NCBI RefSeq assembly: GCF_003290025.1
Contig: NZ_QNHG01000002.1
Span: 694,941 to 758,940, forward strand
Source: Pseudogemmobacter bohemicus
Lineage (GTDB): Bacteria; Pseudomonadota; Alphaproteobacteria; Rhodobacterales; Rhodobacteraceae
Length of the DNA: 64,000 nt
Direction of reading: 5' to 3'
A program made the position numbers and the translations under genes. The notes below the pieces were generated by a model. That model saw only the letters and a list, made by a program, of their open reading frames with translations, did not search any database and was not told where the DNA came from. Shown in pieces: positions 47,449 to 56,920 of this stretch (positions within the stretch are counted from its first letter, which is position 1; every line of letters starts with the position of its first letter).

Positions 47449-47535
47449 GCTGGCATGTTGCCCCGGGTTATGAAATTGCTAATAATTCACATAAGCGGTT
47501 CCGAAAATGTATCACCCTTGTCAAAGTCTTTCCGG

Positions 47536-48435
47536 ATGAAACACTTATACGACTTTCAGCTGATCGAATCCGTGGCGCGAACCGGCTCTATGCGGCGCGC
47601 GGCCGAGGATATGAACCTCACCGGATCGGCGCTGAACCGCAGAATCCGCCGCTTTGAGGAGGATTTCGGCTTTGAGATCTTCGAGCGCCTGCCCGGTGGC
47701 GTGCGGCTGAACCCGGCGGGCGAGATGCTTTTGCACCATTACCGCAGCACGCGGTCAGACCTCGCGCGGGTGCGCAGCCAGGTGGCGGATCTGGCGGGTG
47801 AGCGGCGCGGTCATGTCTCGATTGCCTGCAGCCAGGCGCTGACGCCCTATTTTCTGCCCGAACAGATCGCCCGCTATCGCGCCCAGCATCCCGGCGTCAC
47901 TTTCGCGGTCAAGGTCGGTGACCGCGCCCAGGCCGAGGCGCAGCTGGAGAATTTCGCCGCCGATCTCGTGCTGGTCTATGAGCCGGTCTATCTCGTGGAT
48001 TTCGCGGTGATCGAAACCCTGCCGCAGCGGGTGCATGCGATCCTCTCGGCCAGCGATCCCCTGGCGGTAAAGCCGGAACTGAGGCTGCGCGAGGTGCTGG
48101 CCAGGCCCTGCGTGCTGCCATCAACACAATATGGCGTGCGCCATCTGCTGGAGCTTGGCACCCGCAAGCTGAAGCGGCAATTCGACCCGGTGGTGGAATC
48201 CGACAGTTTCGACCTGATCCGCCACTATATCCAGCATGAGCAGGCGATCGGCTTCCAGATCCCGATCGGGCTGAGAGAGCCCGCAGACGGCTCGCTGGTC
48301 TTCCGCCCGATTGCCGAGCGTGACGTGCCGGTCGGCAATCTGTTTCTGGGCCAGCGCCAGGGCCGGACCTTGCCGGTGGCCTCGGCCAGATTCGCCATGC
48401 AGCTGGCCAGCGTTTTCGCCAATGCGGCCGGCTGA
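47536..48435 (+). CDS. LysR-family transcriptional regulator
   Basis: A 299-residue regulator. The N-terminal winged HTH (about 1-62) reads LYDFQLIESVARTGSMRRAAEDMNLTGSALNRRIRRFEEDFGFEIFERL. A linker helix and a periplasmic-binding-protein-like effector domain (about 90-295) follow. ATG 47536 begins MKHLYDF; the frame is open back to 47455 but that sequence is not LysR-like. Divergent from the urea carboxylase operon, it is the probable regulator of urea use; the effector (urea, allophanate or a nitrogen signal) is not known. It lies upstream of the GTPase cluster on the same strand, 635 bp away. Confidence 0.9.
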   Translation: MKHLYDFQLIESVARTGSMRRAAEDMNLTGSALNRRIRRFEEDFGFEIFERLPGGVRLNPAGEMLLHHYRSTRSDLARVRSQVADLAGERRGHVSIACSQALTPYFLPEQIARYRAQHPGVTFAVKVGDRAQAEAQLENFAADLVLVYEPVYLVDFAVIETLPQRVHAILSASDPLAVKPELRLREVLARPCVLPSTQYGVRHLLELGTRKLKRQFDPVVESDSFDLIRHYIQHEQAIGFQIPIGLREPADGSLVFRPIAERDVPVGNLFLGQRQGRTLPVASARFAMQLASVFANAAG

Positions 48436-49070
48436 AGGGGGACGCGTCGCCTGCGGGGCTGTTTCTGATTCTCCGACAGTGGCGGGCGAGACCCGGGCCA
48501 CCCTGCAACCTGGGCGGGAGAGGGGGGTGAATCATGGCGTTGACGTGGCGGCGGACGCTGGGGAATGAATGCATTAAAAAATAGTTAACTATCAGATATA
48601 AATGTCAGAAATATAAAATCGCTTTCCGGATTTCCGGTCGCACAGTCCTAAAAGGACCGCGAACCCGCCTGATTTGAGACAAAAACAATGAACATCCTCC
48701 AGGCATGTGTCGTTACGAGTTAGGGCAGGCAAATGTCAGGCCAGTTGTTGCAATTTGAAGAAGCGGAGACCCGCCGGTTTGCGGTGGCCGTTGGAAGAGT
48801 ACGTTCCGGACAGACTGATCTTTTCGCCAGGCTGTCCAGCCAGGCCCCGGCGGTTTTCCGGTCGCGCCGGATCCTCACGGCTTCGGCGCCGCGCCATGCG
48901 GCTGCGGCGGGTACGGGGCTGAATTCGGGGCAGGATGCAGAGCGCCGCATCGTCTCTGAAGAGCTTGCCTGAACATTGTTGCTGCCGGCGGGACCAGAGC
49001 CGGAATTCTGATCTGGTCCGGCTGTGATATCTGTATGCGGCCTGGTCCGCGCCATTGTTGAGAGGCCTTC
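48436..49070. other. Promoter-bearing region before the dynamin-like GTPase cluster
   Basis: This 635-bp stretch includes a markedly AT-rich block (about 48565-48620), rare in this window. It holds AATGCATT (48568-48575), a perfect 12-bp palindrome ATAGTTAACTAT (48581-48592), two copies of a CAGA-ATATAAA-like sequence, a direct repeat TTTCCGG (48623-48637) and a GTCCT-AAA-AGGAC dyad (48645-48657). These look like a regulated promoter for the GTPase genes. A possible small ORF lies at 48733-48972. Confidence 0.5.
48733..48972 (+). CDS. Hypothetical 79-residue protein
   Basis: Frame MSGQLLQFEEAETRRFAVAVGR..., ending IVSEELA, with a weak GGCAGG ribosome site. It has no recognisable domain and is Ala/Arg-rich. 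The same bases are also read by long shadow frames, so coding is uncertain. It lies 98 bp before GTPase A1 and would be co-transcribed from the AT-rich promoter region if real. Confidence 0.25.
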   Translation: MSGQLLQFEEAETRRFAVAVGRVRSGQTDLFARLSSQAPAVFRSRRILTASAPRHAAAAGTGLNSGQDAERRIVSEELA

Positions 49071-51089
49071 ATGACGAAGGGTAACATCAGGCTGAAGCAC
49101 CGCGAGGGGTTTGAGGAACTCAACCGCTATTGGTCGCGCCTGGAGGATCTTGAGAAAGCGGTCGAGAATTTCTACGAATTCTCGCTGGCCTTCGTTGAGG
49201 AACCCATCGAGCGTGTGCTTGACAAGATCCGCTCGTTTGAACCCTCGGTCTCGGTGATCGGGCAGATCAAGGCCGGGAAAAGCACCCTGGTCAATGCGCT
49301 GATCGGGGAAACCGATCTCCTGCCTGCGGATGTGAATCCCTGGACCTCGGTGATCACCGCGCTGCATCTGAACAGCCGGCACCGGCCCTTCAACACCCGC
49401 GCGCTGTTCCGCTTTTTCGACCAGCATGAATGGGACCGTCTGGTGGCGACCGGCGGCCGCCTTGGCGAGATGGCCACCCGCGCCGGTTTCGAGCAGGAGG
49501 CCGATGAGGTCCGCGCCCAGGTCACCCAGATGCGCCAGACCACCGAGGCGCGGCTGGGGGCGGATTTCGGCACGATCATCGGGTCGAACCATTCCTTCCC
49601 GACGCTCGAAAAGGAAACCATCAACCGCTATATCTGCTATGGCGATCCGTCCGAGCTGAAAGACGGCTCGGGTGACGGCGTCTATGCCGATATCACCAAG
49701 ACCGCCGATCTCTATATCGAGGCCGAAGGTCTGCCCTCGGGGCTGTGCATTCGTGACACGCCCGGCGTGAACGACACCTTTATGATGCGCGAGCAGATCA
49801 CGCTGAACGCGATCCAGGACAGCCGGGTCTGCGTCGTGGTCCTGTCGGCGCATCAGGCGCTGTCGACGATGGATGTGGCGATCCTGCGCATCATCTGCGC
49901 CGTCGAGGCGCGCGAGGTGGTGATCTTCGTCAACCGGATCGACGAGCTGGCCGATCCGCAGGCCGAAGAGGAAAAGATTCGCGCCTCGATCCGCCGCACG
50001 CTGGCGCGGCTGGGGCTGGACCAGGACATCTCGATCCTGTTCGGCTCGGGCTATTGGGCGAATTATGCGATCTCGGGCGCGGGCACGCTGATGCCGCGCA
50101 GCCTCGAATCGCTGAAAAAGTTGAATCCGGGGCTGAAGGTTTCCGACCGCAATGCGCTGCGCGCGGCGGCGTTTGAATCCTCGGGCGTTCCGGCGCTGCA
50201 CCGGCTGATTGCACAGCGCGTGGTCGAAGGGCCGGGCGCGGCCTTCCTGAAAGACATCGAAGCCGAGATCAAGCTTATCATCGAGATGAGCGAGGCGGTG
50301 GATTCGGCGGCACGTCTGCGCGATGCCGGCATGGCGGTTCTGACCATCAGCCAGGAAGAGCTGATGATGAAGGTCGCGGATTCGCTGCAAAAGGTGATGG
50401 TCACCTTTGATGCGGCGGCGGTCGAACTGCGCGCCGGCCTGCATGAGCGCCTGACCCGAGCCCGCGATACCTTTGTGGATTCCGCCGTCGAGGCGCTGCA
50501 ATCGCATATCCAGGCCTTTGGCGAGACCGGCTCCTGGGATCACGATCCGACGGGCCTTCGGATGATGATGCGCACCGCCTATCTCTCGGCCTGTTCCAAA
50601 CTGCGGCGTGAGGGCGAGGTCAGTTTCGAATCCGTGCTGGATGCGGTGCAGGACGTGCTGCAAAACGAGCTGGGCGTCTATCGCAACGCCGCCAGCATCG
50701 ACTTCCCCGAACAGCAGCAGCATACCGCGCCAACCGTGCTGGCGCGCACGCTGTCGCTGGACCTACAGGGCACCTGGTGGCAACGGATCTGGGAGACCGG
50801 CGCGACCGGCAGGCTGGCCGGGCGCTTCCTGCGCTTTGGCGCAGCGAAGAAGGTCGAAAAGAAATACCGCGCGCTGATCGTCGAAGAGACCCAGCCGCTG
50901 ATCGACAATCTGCTGACGGATTTCTTTGATCCGGCGGTGGCGGCGACCCGTGAGATCGTCACCGGCTTTGCGCTTGACCAGAGCCGGTTCTGCGAGGCGC
51001 TGCTGGAGCGGCTGCATGAAAACGGGCCGGAGCCGATGGATGAGGGCAGCCTTGCCCGGTTGAGCGATGCCAGGAGGTTATCGGCATGA
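49071..51089 (+). CDS. Dynamin-like GTPase A1 (long type)
   Basis: A 672-residue GTPase. After a helical N-terminus (1-58) the G domain shows G1 GQIKAGKS (64-71), G2 Thr in NPWTS (92), G3 DTPG (229-232) and G4 NRID (288-291). The roughly 135-residue spacing of G2 to G3 and the helical C-terminal half (about 390-660) fit the dynamin/EHD-like superfamily rather than small GTPases. Near residue 564-574 the segment LQGTWWQRIW suggests a membrane-contacting tip. The start has AGAGG ahead. Its stop overlaps the B1 start. Closest relative in the window is A2 (54773-56920). Confidence 0.85.
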   Translation: MTKGNIRLKHREGFEELNRYWSRLEDLEKAVENFYEFSLAFVEEPIERVLDKIRSFEPSVSVIGQIKAGKSTLVNALIGETDLLPADVNPWTSVITALHLNSRHRPFNTRALFRFFDQHEWDRLVATGGRLGEMATRAGFEQEADEVRAQVTQMRQTTEARLGADFGTIIGSNHSFPTLEKETINRYICYGDPSELKDGSGDGVYADITKTADLYIEAEGLPSGLCIRDTPGVNDTFMMREQITLNAIQDSRVCVVVLSAHQALSTMDVAILRIICAVEAREVVIFVNRIDELADPQAEEEKIRASIRRTLARLGLDQDISILFGSGYWANYAISGAGTLMPRSLESLKKLNPGLKVSDRNALRAAAFESSGVPALHRLIAQRVVEGPGAAFLKDIEAEIKLIIEMSEAVDSAARLRDAGMAVLTISQEELMMKVADSLQKVMVTFDAAAVELRAGLHERLTRARDTFVDSAVEALQSHIQAFGETGSWDHDPTGLRMMMRTAYLSACSKLRREGEVSFESVLDAVQDVLQNELGVYRNAASIDFPEQQQHTAPTVLARTLSLDLQGTWWQRIWETGATGRLAGRFLRFGAAKKVEKKYRALIVEETQPLIDNLLTDFFDPAVAATREIVTGFALDQSRFCEALLERLHENGPEPMDEGSLARLSDARRLSA

Positions 51090-52240
51090 TGGGATTCTGG
51101 AACCGCAGAAAACCTGCCGAGCCGGTCCCCGAGCGTCCGGCCACCCCTGTGCAGCGCAAGCCGCGCATCCTGATCGCTGGTGAATTCAGCGCCGGAAAGA
51201 CCCATCTGATCAACGGGCTGGTGGGCGTGTCCGTGCTGCCCTCGAATGTCACCGCGACCGCCCTGCCGCCGGTCTGGCTGGTCCGGGGCGAGCCCGCACT
51301 GATCCGTGTCGGCTTTTCGGGCCGGGGCGAGCCGCTGGCTGATCTGAGCAATGTCGATCTGGAAAAGACCCAATATTGCGTGATGTCTAACCCGGCCCCG
51401 GTGCTGACCGGGATGGATATCATCGACACGCCCGGCAATTCCGATCCGAATATGGCGGCCGAGATCTGGCAGCGCATGCTGGCCTTTGCCGATGTCGTGA
51501 TCTGGTGCACCAATGCGACCCAGGCCTGGCGGCAAAGCGAAAAGGCGGTCTGGCAGGCGATGCCGGCCCGGCTGCGCCAGAATGCGACGCTGGTGGTGAC
51601 CCATGCCGATCTGCTGGGCAGCCCGGCCATGACTGATCGTGTGTTGCAGCGTGTGCAGCGCGAGGCCGGCACGTTTTTCGACCATTTCCTGATGGCCTCG
51701 CTTTTGCAGCGCGAGGATCTGGACCGGATCTCGGCCCATCTGCGCATGCTCAGCGGCACGCTGCGGCTTGACGGGGCGGCCAATGCGCTGATCAGCGATT
51801 TCGCAGCCTCGGTGCCGGTGCGCAGCACCACGCCTGCTCCGGAACCGGCAAGGCCCGCCGCCGCTGCGGCGCTGCCCGAGGCCGCGGATGAGGTGGCAGA
51901 AGACCTGAACCAGGATATCGGCCCCGATGCCCTGCAGGACCGCGCGCCCGGCGGCGCCAGGGTGCTGAAACTTGTCCGGACCCGTCGCCGGGAGGATGGC
52001 GGGAGCGGCAATTCCCCCGCTGCCCGGACCGGACCGGCTGCACCGGAGCCAGGCCGTGCCCGCCTGTTATGGGTCGAGCTGAGCAAGACCGTAGACCAGA
52101 GCGATCCGGAATCGCTGCTGGCCGCTGTGGATCACCTTATTGCCCGGCTGGATGCGCAACCCGCCCAGACCGGAACCCTTAATACTGTTTCTGCCAGCAG
52201 CGCCGGACATTCCGGTGCGGCGGCGGATGTTTATGAGTGA
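51086..52240 (+). CDS. Dynamin-like GTPase B1 (short type)
   Basis: A 384-residue protein overlapping A1 by 4 bp. G1 is GEFSAGKT (32-39), G2 Thr lies in VTATALPPVW, G3 is DTPG (114-117) and G4 reads THAD (172-175). It has only a short G2-G3 interval and no long helical stalk. After about residue 235 comes a low-complexity Ala/Pro-rich linker and a short C-terminal helix (about 330-360). It resembles B2 closely (PPVW, DTPG-x-SDPN, WCT-x-A-x-QAWR-x-SE). The translational overlap implies a complex with A1. Confidence 0.82.
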   Translation: MMGFWNRRKPAEPVPERPATPVQRKPRILIAGEFSAGKTHLINGLVGVSVLPSNVTATALPPVWLVRGEPALIRVGFSGRGEPLADLSNVDLEKTQYCVMSNPAPVLTGMDIIDTPGNSDPNMAAEIWQRMLAFADVVIWCTNATQAWRQSEKAVWQAMPARLRQNATLVVTHADLLGSPAMTDRVLQRVQREAGTFFDHFLMASLLQREDLDRISAHLRMLSGTLRLDGAANALISDFAASVPVRSTTPAPEPARPAAAAALPEAADEVAEDLNQDIGPDALQDRAPGGARVLKLVRTRRREDGGSGNSPAARTGPAAPEPGRARLLWVELSKTVDQSDPESLLAAVDHLIARLDAQPAQTGTLNTVSASSAGHSGAAADVYE

Positions 52241-52249
52241 GGAGCTGTC

Positions 52250-54373
52250 ATGCAAATTGCACCCAACCAGCGCCAGGAACTGAATTTTCTGCGGGATTCC
52301 CTTGACGGGATCGACAAGGTCGTCAGCCGCGAGATGCGCGCCGGTTTTCGCGTGTTGCGGGAACGGCTGGACAACTGGGCTGCGAAAGTCGCGGTGATCG
52401 GCCAGGTCAAGGCGGGTAAATCGACCTTCCTGAACTCGTTCCTTTACAGCCATGATTTCCTGCCCTCGGATGTGAACCCCTGGACTTCGGTGGTCACCAA
52501 TATCCGGGTGAACCTGCCCGGCGATCCGGTGATGGGCGCAAAGTTCGAATTCTTCGGCGAGGCGGACTGGAACGAGATCGTCAATGGGGATTCGCGCATC
52601 CGCAAGCTGACCGAACAGCTGCTGCCGGGCTTTGACACCCATCTTTTGCGCGAACAAAGCGAGCAGATGCGCCAGCGCGCCGAAGAGCGGCTGGGCAAGC
52701 GCTATGCCGATCTGTTGGGCACCACCCATGATTACGACTATATCTCTTCGGAACTGCTGAAGAGCTATGTCTGCGCCGGTGCCGAAGATGAGACTGATCC
52801 GACGGCGGCGGGGCGTTATGCCATGCTGACCAGGGTGGCCAATGTCTATATGCGGCTGCCGGAATTCCAGGTGCCGACTATCATCACCGACACGCCCGGC
52901 GTGAATGACCCCTTCCTTGTCCGTGATGAATTCACCTGCCGCAGCCTCGACAAGTCGGATGTGTTCGTCATCGTGCTTTCGGCGCATCAGCCGCTGACAG
53001 ATGTGGACATCGCGCTGATCCGCATTCTGGCGAAACAGGACAACAAGGATGTTCTGGTCTTTGTGAACCGCATCGACGAGCTGGACGATTACGACACCGA
53101 TGTGCCGCGCGTGATCGAGGATGTCTCGCAGCGTCTGTGCGGCGCGATCCCGGATATTGATTTCACCATCGTGGCCGGGTCGGCCTGGATGGCGGATCTG
53201 ACGCTCCAGGACGGGCCCGAGGCCGAGGCAGACCGCGCCGCCCTGGATGACACCCGCCTCGCCCGCTATATCCATTCGCGCTATGGCTATCTGCCCGATG
53301 ACCGCTGTGAGCGTCTGATGCTCGCCTCTGGCATGCGCGACGTGAAACTGGCGCTGTCGCAGCTGATCGACTCGGGCGTTGGCCGCTCGCAAATGGCACA
53401 GATCAAGGCGGATATCCGGGCCGAGCTGAACGGTGCGCTGTTCGTGGCGCGGCGCGAACGCGCCTCGCTGCAAACCCAGATGGGCAGCGTCAACAGCGAG
53501 GTCGCCAATATGGCGATCGAGGATCTCCAGGTCGAGATCGACGCCATCCGCAAGGTGCAATCCGAGCTGGAGGGCCATGTCGAGAATGCCGAGGCCCAGA
53601 TCGAGAAAGTGCTGACCAAGGCCTGGTCGAGGCTGGAAACCCGGCTGATCGGCATGATCGAAAGCTTTATCGAGGACCAGAAGCCGGAATTCGAGGCGCG
53701 GATCATGGCCGGCAAGCTGCGTGGCGAGACCGCGAAGGCGATGGAAATCGACCTCTCGCCGCTGCAAAAGGTGATGGAGCGCGAGCTGACCTCGGCCTGG
53801 AAGAACTCGCGTGCGGGGACCGATGTGGTGCTTTCGAACGGGCTGTCCTCGTGCCAGCAGACGATCAAAGACCGCTTTCAGGAGCGGACCGAGGGCATCG
53901 ACCTTTCCGACCTGCCTTATGACGAATTCGCCTCGACGCTGACGCTGGCGAAACGGTCGCTCAGGGTGAATTTCATCAGCAATCGCAGCTGGGCCTTCTG
54001 GCGTAAGCCCGGGATCAATGTCGAGAAAAGCCTTGCCGCGCTGAGGATGATCGCCGCCGAAGAGCTGCGCCCGCCGATGGAAAAGCTGCTTGCCGCCTTC
54101 AACGAGGCCCAGGTGGAACGCGCCGGCGCCGGGATCGACCGGATCCGGGTGATGCTGAGGATGTTCGAGGTCTCGCTGAACGAACGCGTCCACCGGCTGA
54201 AGAAGGACATGGTGGAATTCGAGATGGTGGTGAACGATCCCGATTTCCGCCGTCGCATCGTGCATCGGCTGCAAAGCCAGATGGAGGTGCTGGAGCGCCG
54301 TCTGATCAACCTGTCCGCCGTGGAAAGCGCGCTGGCCCAGGCGGATGTGACACGGGCGGCCGCTGCCGCCTGA
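52250..54373 (+). CDS. Dynamin-like GTPase C (long type, divergent)
   Basis: A 707-residue GTPase. G1 is GQVKAGKS (51-58), G2 Thr lies in NPWTS (79), G3 is DTPG (214-217) and G4 NRID (273-276). The stalk region is strongly helical, with likely coiled coils at about 400-470 (ERASLQTQMGSVNSEV, VQSELEGHVENAEAQIEKV) and near 640-690. In place of GTWW it has SNRSWAFWRKPG near residue 580. It starts 9 bp after B1 with GGAG. A 400-bp gap follows, so it probably ends the first transcription unit. Confidence 0.84.
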   Translation: MQIAPNQRQELNFLRDSLDGIDKVVSREMRAGFRVLRERLDNWAAKVAVIGQVKAGKSTFLNSFLYSHDFLPSDVNPWTSVVTNIRVNLPGDPVMGAKFEFFGEADWNEIVNGDSRIRKLTEQLLPGFDTHLLREQSEQMRQRAEERLGKRYADLLGTTHDYDYISSELLKSYVCAGAEDETDPTAAGRYAMLTRVANVYMRLPEFQVPTIITDTPGVNDPFLVRDEFTCRSLDKSDVFVIVLSAHQPLTDVDIALIRILAKQDNKDVLVFVNRIDELDDYDTDVPRVIEDVSQRLCGAIPDIDFTIVAGSAWMADLTLQDGPEAEADRAALDDTRLARYIHSRYGYLPDDRCERLMLASGMRDVKLALSQLIDSGVGRSQMAQIKADIRAELNGALFVARRERASLQTQMGSVNSEVANMAIEDLQVEIDAIRKVQSELEGHVENAEAQIEKVLTKAWSRLETRLIGMIESFIEDQKPEFEARIMAGKLRGETAKAMEIDLSPLQKVMERELTSAWKNSRAGTDVVLSNGLSSCQQTIKDRFQERTEGIDLSDLPYDEFASTLTLAKRSLRVNFISNRSWAFWRKPGINVEKSLAALRMIAAEELRPPMEKLLAAFNEAQVERAGAGIDRIRVMLRMFEVSLNERVHRLKKDMVEFEMVVNDPDFRRRIVHRLQSQMEVLERRLINLSAVESALAQADVTRAAAAA

Positions 54374-54772
54374 CCGGATGGCGCCCGATGATGGGGCCGA
54401 AAAGCGGGACGGATCCGGCAAGGGTCCGTCCCCATCATTTCAGTCGCAATCTCTGATTGAAATTCTGAAAAATCATTACCTTAAGCGCCACCGAAATCTG
54501 AATCCGGAACATGGAAAATCCACCTCAGGTCCACAAATTTTCCACAAAGGCGGGACAGTTTTGCAAAGTACGAGGAAGAGGTCATCGGACCGGTTCCTCC
54601 GGTTGTGTTATGTGCTGATTAACGAGCGGGTTGTGCTCTGACTGATCGTCCAGACAGGCCGGAAGACCGTCTGATCCCTATCCCCCGGGAAATGCTGGCA
54701 GGATGCGACTCTTTCGGGGGCAACTGCCATTTCGACACTGCGATCAATGCTCCCGCAAAGGGGAATGGGAAC
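54374..54772. other. Gap between GTPase C and A2: hairpin and candidate second promoter
   Basis: No convincing ORF. The perfect 8-bp stem GGGACGGA/TCCGTCCC (54406-54432), nested in ATGATG/CATCAT arms, follows gene C and may terminate it, though without a T run. An AT-richer section (54445-54560) could hold a promoter for A2-B2. A small ACCGG-TTCCT-CCGGT hairpin lies near 54592. Confidence 0.4.
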
Positions 54773-56920
54773 ATGAAGAACACGAAAACCGCCGCAAAAG
54801 GCGCATCCGCCGCTGCATCAGGCGGGCCGGTGCGGCCGCGCAACCTCGACCTGCTTAGCCAGGGCAGCGAGGTGATTCAGCCCTTCTTCCACACGCTGAA
54901 CACATTGCGGGATGCGGTTCTGACCCAGGCGGGCGAGGCTGACAGCGGCATGAGCCGCAAGCTGATGGCGCTGGCGAAGAAGATTGACAGTTTCGAGGCC
55001 TCGGTCACTCTGGTGGGCCAGGTCAAGGCCGGCAAGACCGCGCTGGTCAACGTGCTCAGCGGCCAGGCCGGATTGCTTCCGACCGATGTGAATCCCTGGA
55101 CATCGGTTGTGACCTCGCTGCATGTCAATTCAAAGCAGGCCAGTACGAGGACCTGCGCTCGGTTCAAGTTCTTTGACAACAGCGAATGGGACAAGATGGT
55201 GCGTGGCGGCGGCCGGATCGGCGAGCTGGCCCGTCGTGCCGGCGCGGAAGACGATCTGGAAAAGCTGCGCGGCCAGATCGACCAGATGCGCGAAACCGCA
55301 CGCCGCCGCCTCTCGGCGAATTACGAGAAATTGCTGGGGAAAACACACAGATACAACTATGTCGACCGTGAGCTGATCGAGCGCTATGTCTGCCTTGGTG
55401 ATCCTGATGAGCTGGCGCTGAACCCGAAAAGCCAGCAGGGCAAATTCTCGGATATCACCAGATCGGCGGATGTCTGGCTGGATGTGCCGCAGCTTTCCGG
55501 CAGCTATCTGTTCCGCGACACACCCGGCGTGAACGATACATTCCTTGTGCGCGAACAGATCACCATCCAGGCGCTGCGCGGGTCCAGGGTCTGCGTCGTG
55601 GTCCTTTCGGCGCATGAGGCGCTGAACAGCACTGATCTTGCGCTGGTGCGGCTGATTTCCAACTATGAATCGCGCCAGGTCATTTTGTTCGTCAATCGCA
55701 TCGACGAGCTGGAATCGCCCTATGAACAGGTTGCCGAGATCTATGAAAGCATCAACAGGACGCTGCGCCCCTATGGCCGCCTGCGCGATGTGAAGGTGAT
55801 TTTCGGCTCTGCCCGCTGGGCCGAAATGGCGCTGAACGGCGATATTTCGGATCTGGATGATGATGCCGAATCGGCGCTGGCCGACTGGGCGCGGAATTGC
55901 GATGTCGGCGCCGATCCGCGCCAGATGCCGCATCTGTGGAAGCTCTCGGGCATCCCCGAGCTGATGCGCAGCATCAATGAGCGTATCGTCGAACGGTCCG
56001 GCGCGCGCCATCTGGCAGCGGTCAGGGCGAGTCTGGCCAATATCTCTGCCGCTATGGCTGCCCGAGAGGCGCTGGCCAGCGGGCGTGATGCGGCGGGGCG
56101 GCTGGCCAGCGTCGATCCGGCACAGCTGCGCGACGATCTGGGCGGCCTTGGCACCCGGGCGCGGCACAAGCTGGAAGAGACACTGTCACGGCTGGAAAGC
56201 GACCTCACGCCGGCGCTGAGCCAAGTGCAGACCGATTACGTTACCCGCGCCACCGATGCACTGGTCGACCATCTGCGCAGCGCGGGCCGTGACGAGAGCT
56301 GGACCTTCAACTCCTCGGGGCTGCGGCTGGTTCTGCGCACCACCTGCGACCGTTTCTCGGCCCGGGCGCGCGCCCAGGTGGAATCGGTTTTCCACGGCGC
56401 GGCCAGCGATTTCAGCGGTGTCTATCTGGGCACGCTGGGCCTGAGGATCGACGGCTTCCGGATCGAGCCGCCCCAGGTGCCGAAAGCGCCGCCGCCGGTC
56501 GTTCTGGGCAAGACCATCGCCATTGATCTGGGCGGCACCTGGTGGAAACGCTGGTGGCAGCGCCGCAAGAATCCGGCCACCCTGGCGGATGAATATCGCA
56601 GCCTGATCGAGGCCGAGATCGGCTCGGTGATCGGCGATCTGAAGCAAAGCCAGTTCACCGATGTTTTCGGCGAGATCCGCCGGATCTTTGATGAGTTCCT
56701 GGCCGAACAGACGGAAACCCTGCTCGACCTGGTGGAGAGCAGCCCGGATGCGGGTGATGGCGCGGCGGATTCCGATGAATTCGGCGCGATGATTGCCGAA
56801 ATGCTGGAGTCGATCCGGCTGGAAGAGGCCCCGGAGGAAGAGGGCGAAGAAGAAGAGGGGCGCGACCCGGCCATCAGTGGCGATACATTCGAACTCCGCA
56901 AAGCCGTGGGAGGCTATTGA
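54773..56920 (+). CDS. Dynamin-like GTPase A2 (long type)
   Basis: A 715-residue paralogue of A1. G1 is GQVKAGKT (82-89), G2 Thr lies in NPWTS (110), G3 is DTPG (249-252) and G4 NRID (308-311). It shares with A1 the segments RDTPGVNDTF, SRVCVVVLSAH, SW-x5-GLR-x3-RT and the tip DLGGTWWKRWWQRRKN (near 610-625). The N-terminus has a 25-residue Ala/Lys-rich tail, and the C-terminus is very acidic (EEAPEEEGEEEEG). ATG 54773 follows GGGGAATGGGA; an upstream in-frame ATG at 54692 gives an LAGC motif without a hydrophobic leader and is rejected. The stop overlaps the B2 start. Confidence 0.85.
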   Translation: MKNTKTAAKGASAAASGGPVRPRNLDLLSQGSEVIQPFFHTLNTLRDAVLTQAGEADSGMSRKLMALAKKIDSFEASVTLVGQVKAGKTALVNVLSGQAGLLPTDVNPWTSVVTSLHVNSKQASTRTCARFKFFDNSEWDKMVRGGGRIGELARRAGAEDDLEKLRGQIDQMRETARRRLSANYEKLLGKTHRYNYVDRELIERYVCLGDPDELALNPKSQQGKFSDITRSADVWLDVPQLSGSYLFRDTPGVNDTFLVREQITIQALRGSRVCVVVLSAHEALNSTDLALVRLISNYESRQVILFVNRIDELESPYEQVAEIYESINRTLRPYGRLRDVKVIFGSARWAEMALNGDISDLDDDAESALADWARNCDVGADPRQMPHLWKLSGIPELMRSINERIVERSGARHLAAVRASLANISAAMAAREALASGRDAAGRLASVDPAQLRDDLGGLGTRARHKLEETLSRLESDLTPALSQVQTDYVTRATDALVDHLRSAGRDESWTFNSSGLRLVLRTTCDRFSARARAQVESVFHGAASDFSGVYLGTLGLRIDGFRIEPPQVPKAPPPVVLGKTIAIDLGGTWWKRWWQRRKNPATLADEYRSLIEAEIGSVIGDLKQSQFTDVFGEIRRIFDEFLAEQTETLLDLVESSPDAGDGAADSDEFGAMIAEMLESIRLEEAPEEEGEEEEGRDPAISGDTFELRKAVGGY

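Noticed and set aside
45365-47473. 702-codon plus-strand frame across urea carboxylase
   Set aside because: Antisense shadow of the biotin carboxylase and AHS2 domains, whose motifs are unambiguous on the minus strand.
52067-54421. 784-codon open frame antisense to GTPase C
   Set aside because: It is a high-GC shadow frame: low-complexity His/Arg/Gln-rich product, no domain, and the sense frame has clear GTPase motifs.
54692-54772. Upstream start for GTPase A2 giving an LAGC lipobox
   Set aside because: There is no hydrophobic leader before the cysteine and no ribosome site; ATG 54773 has a good one.
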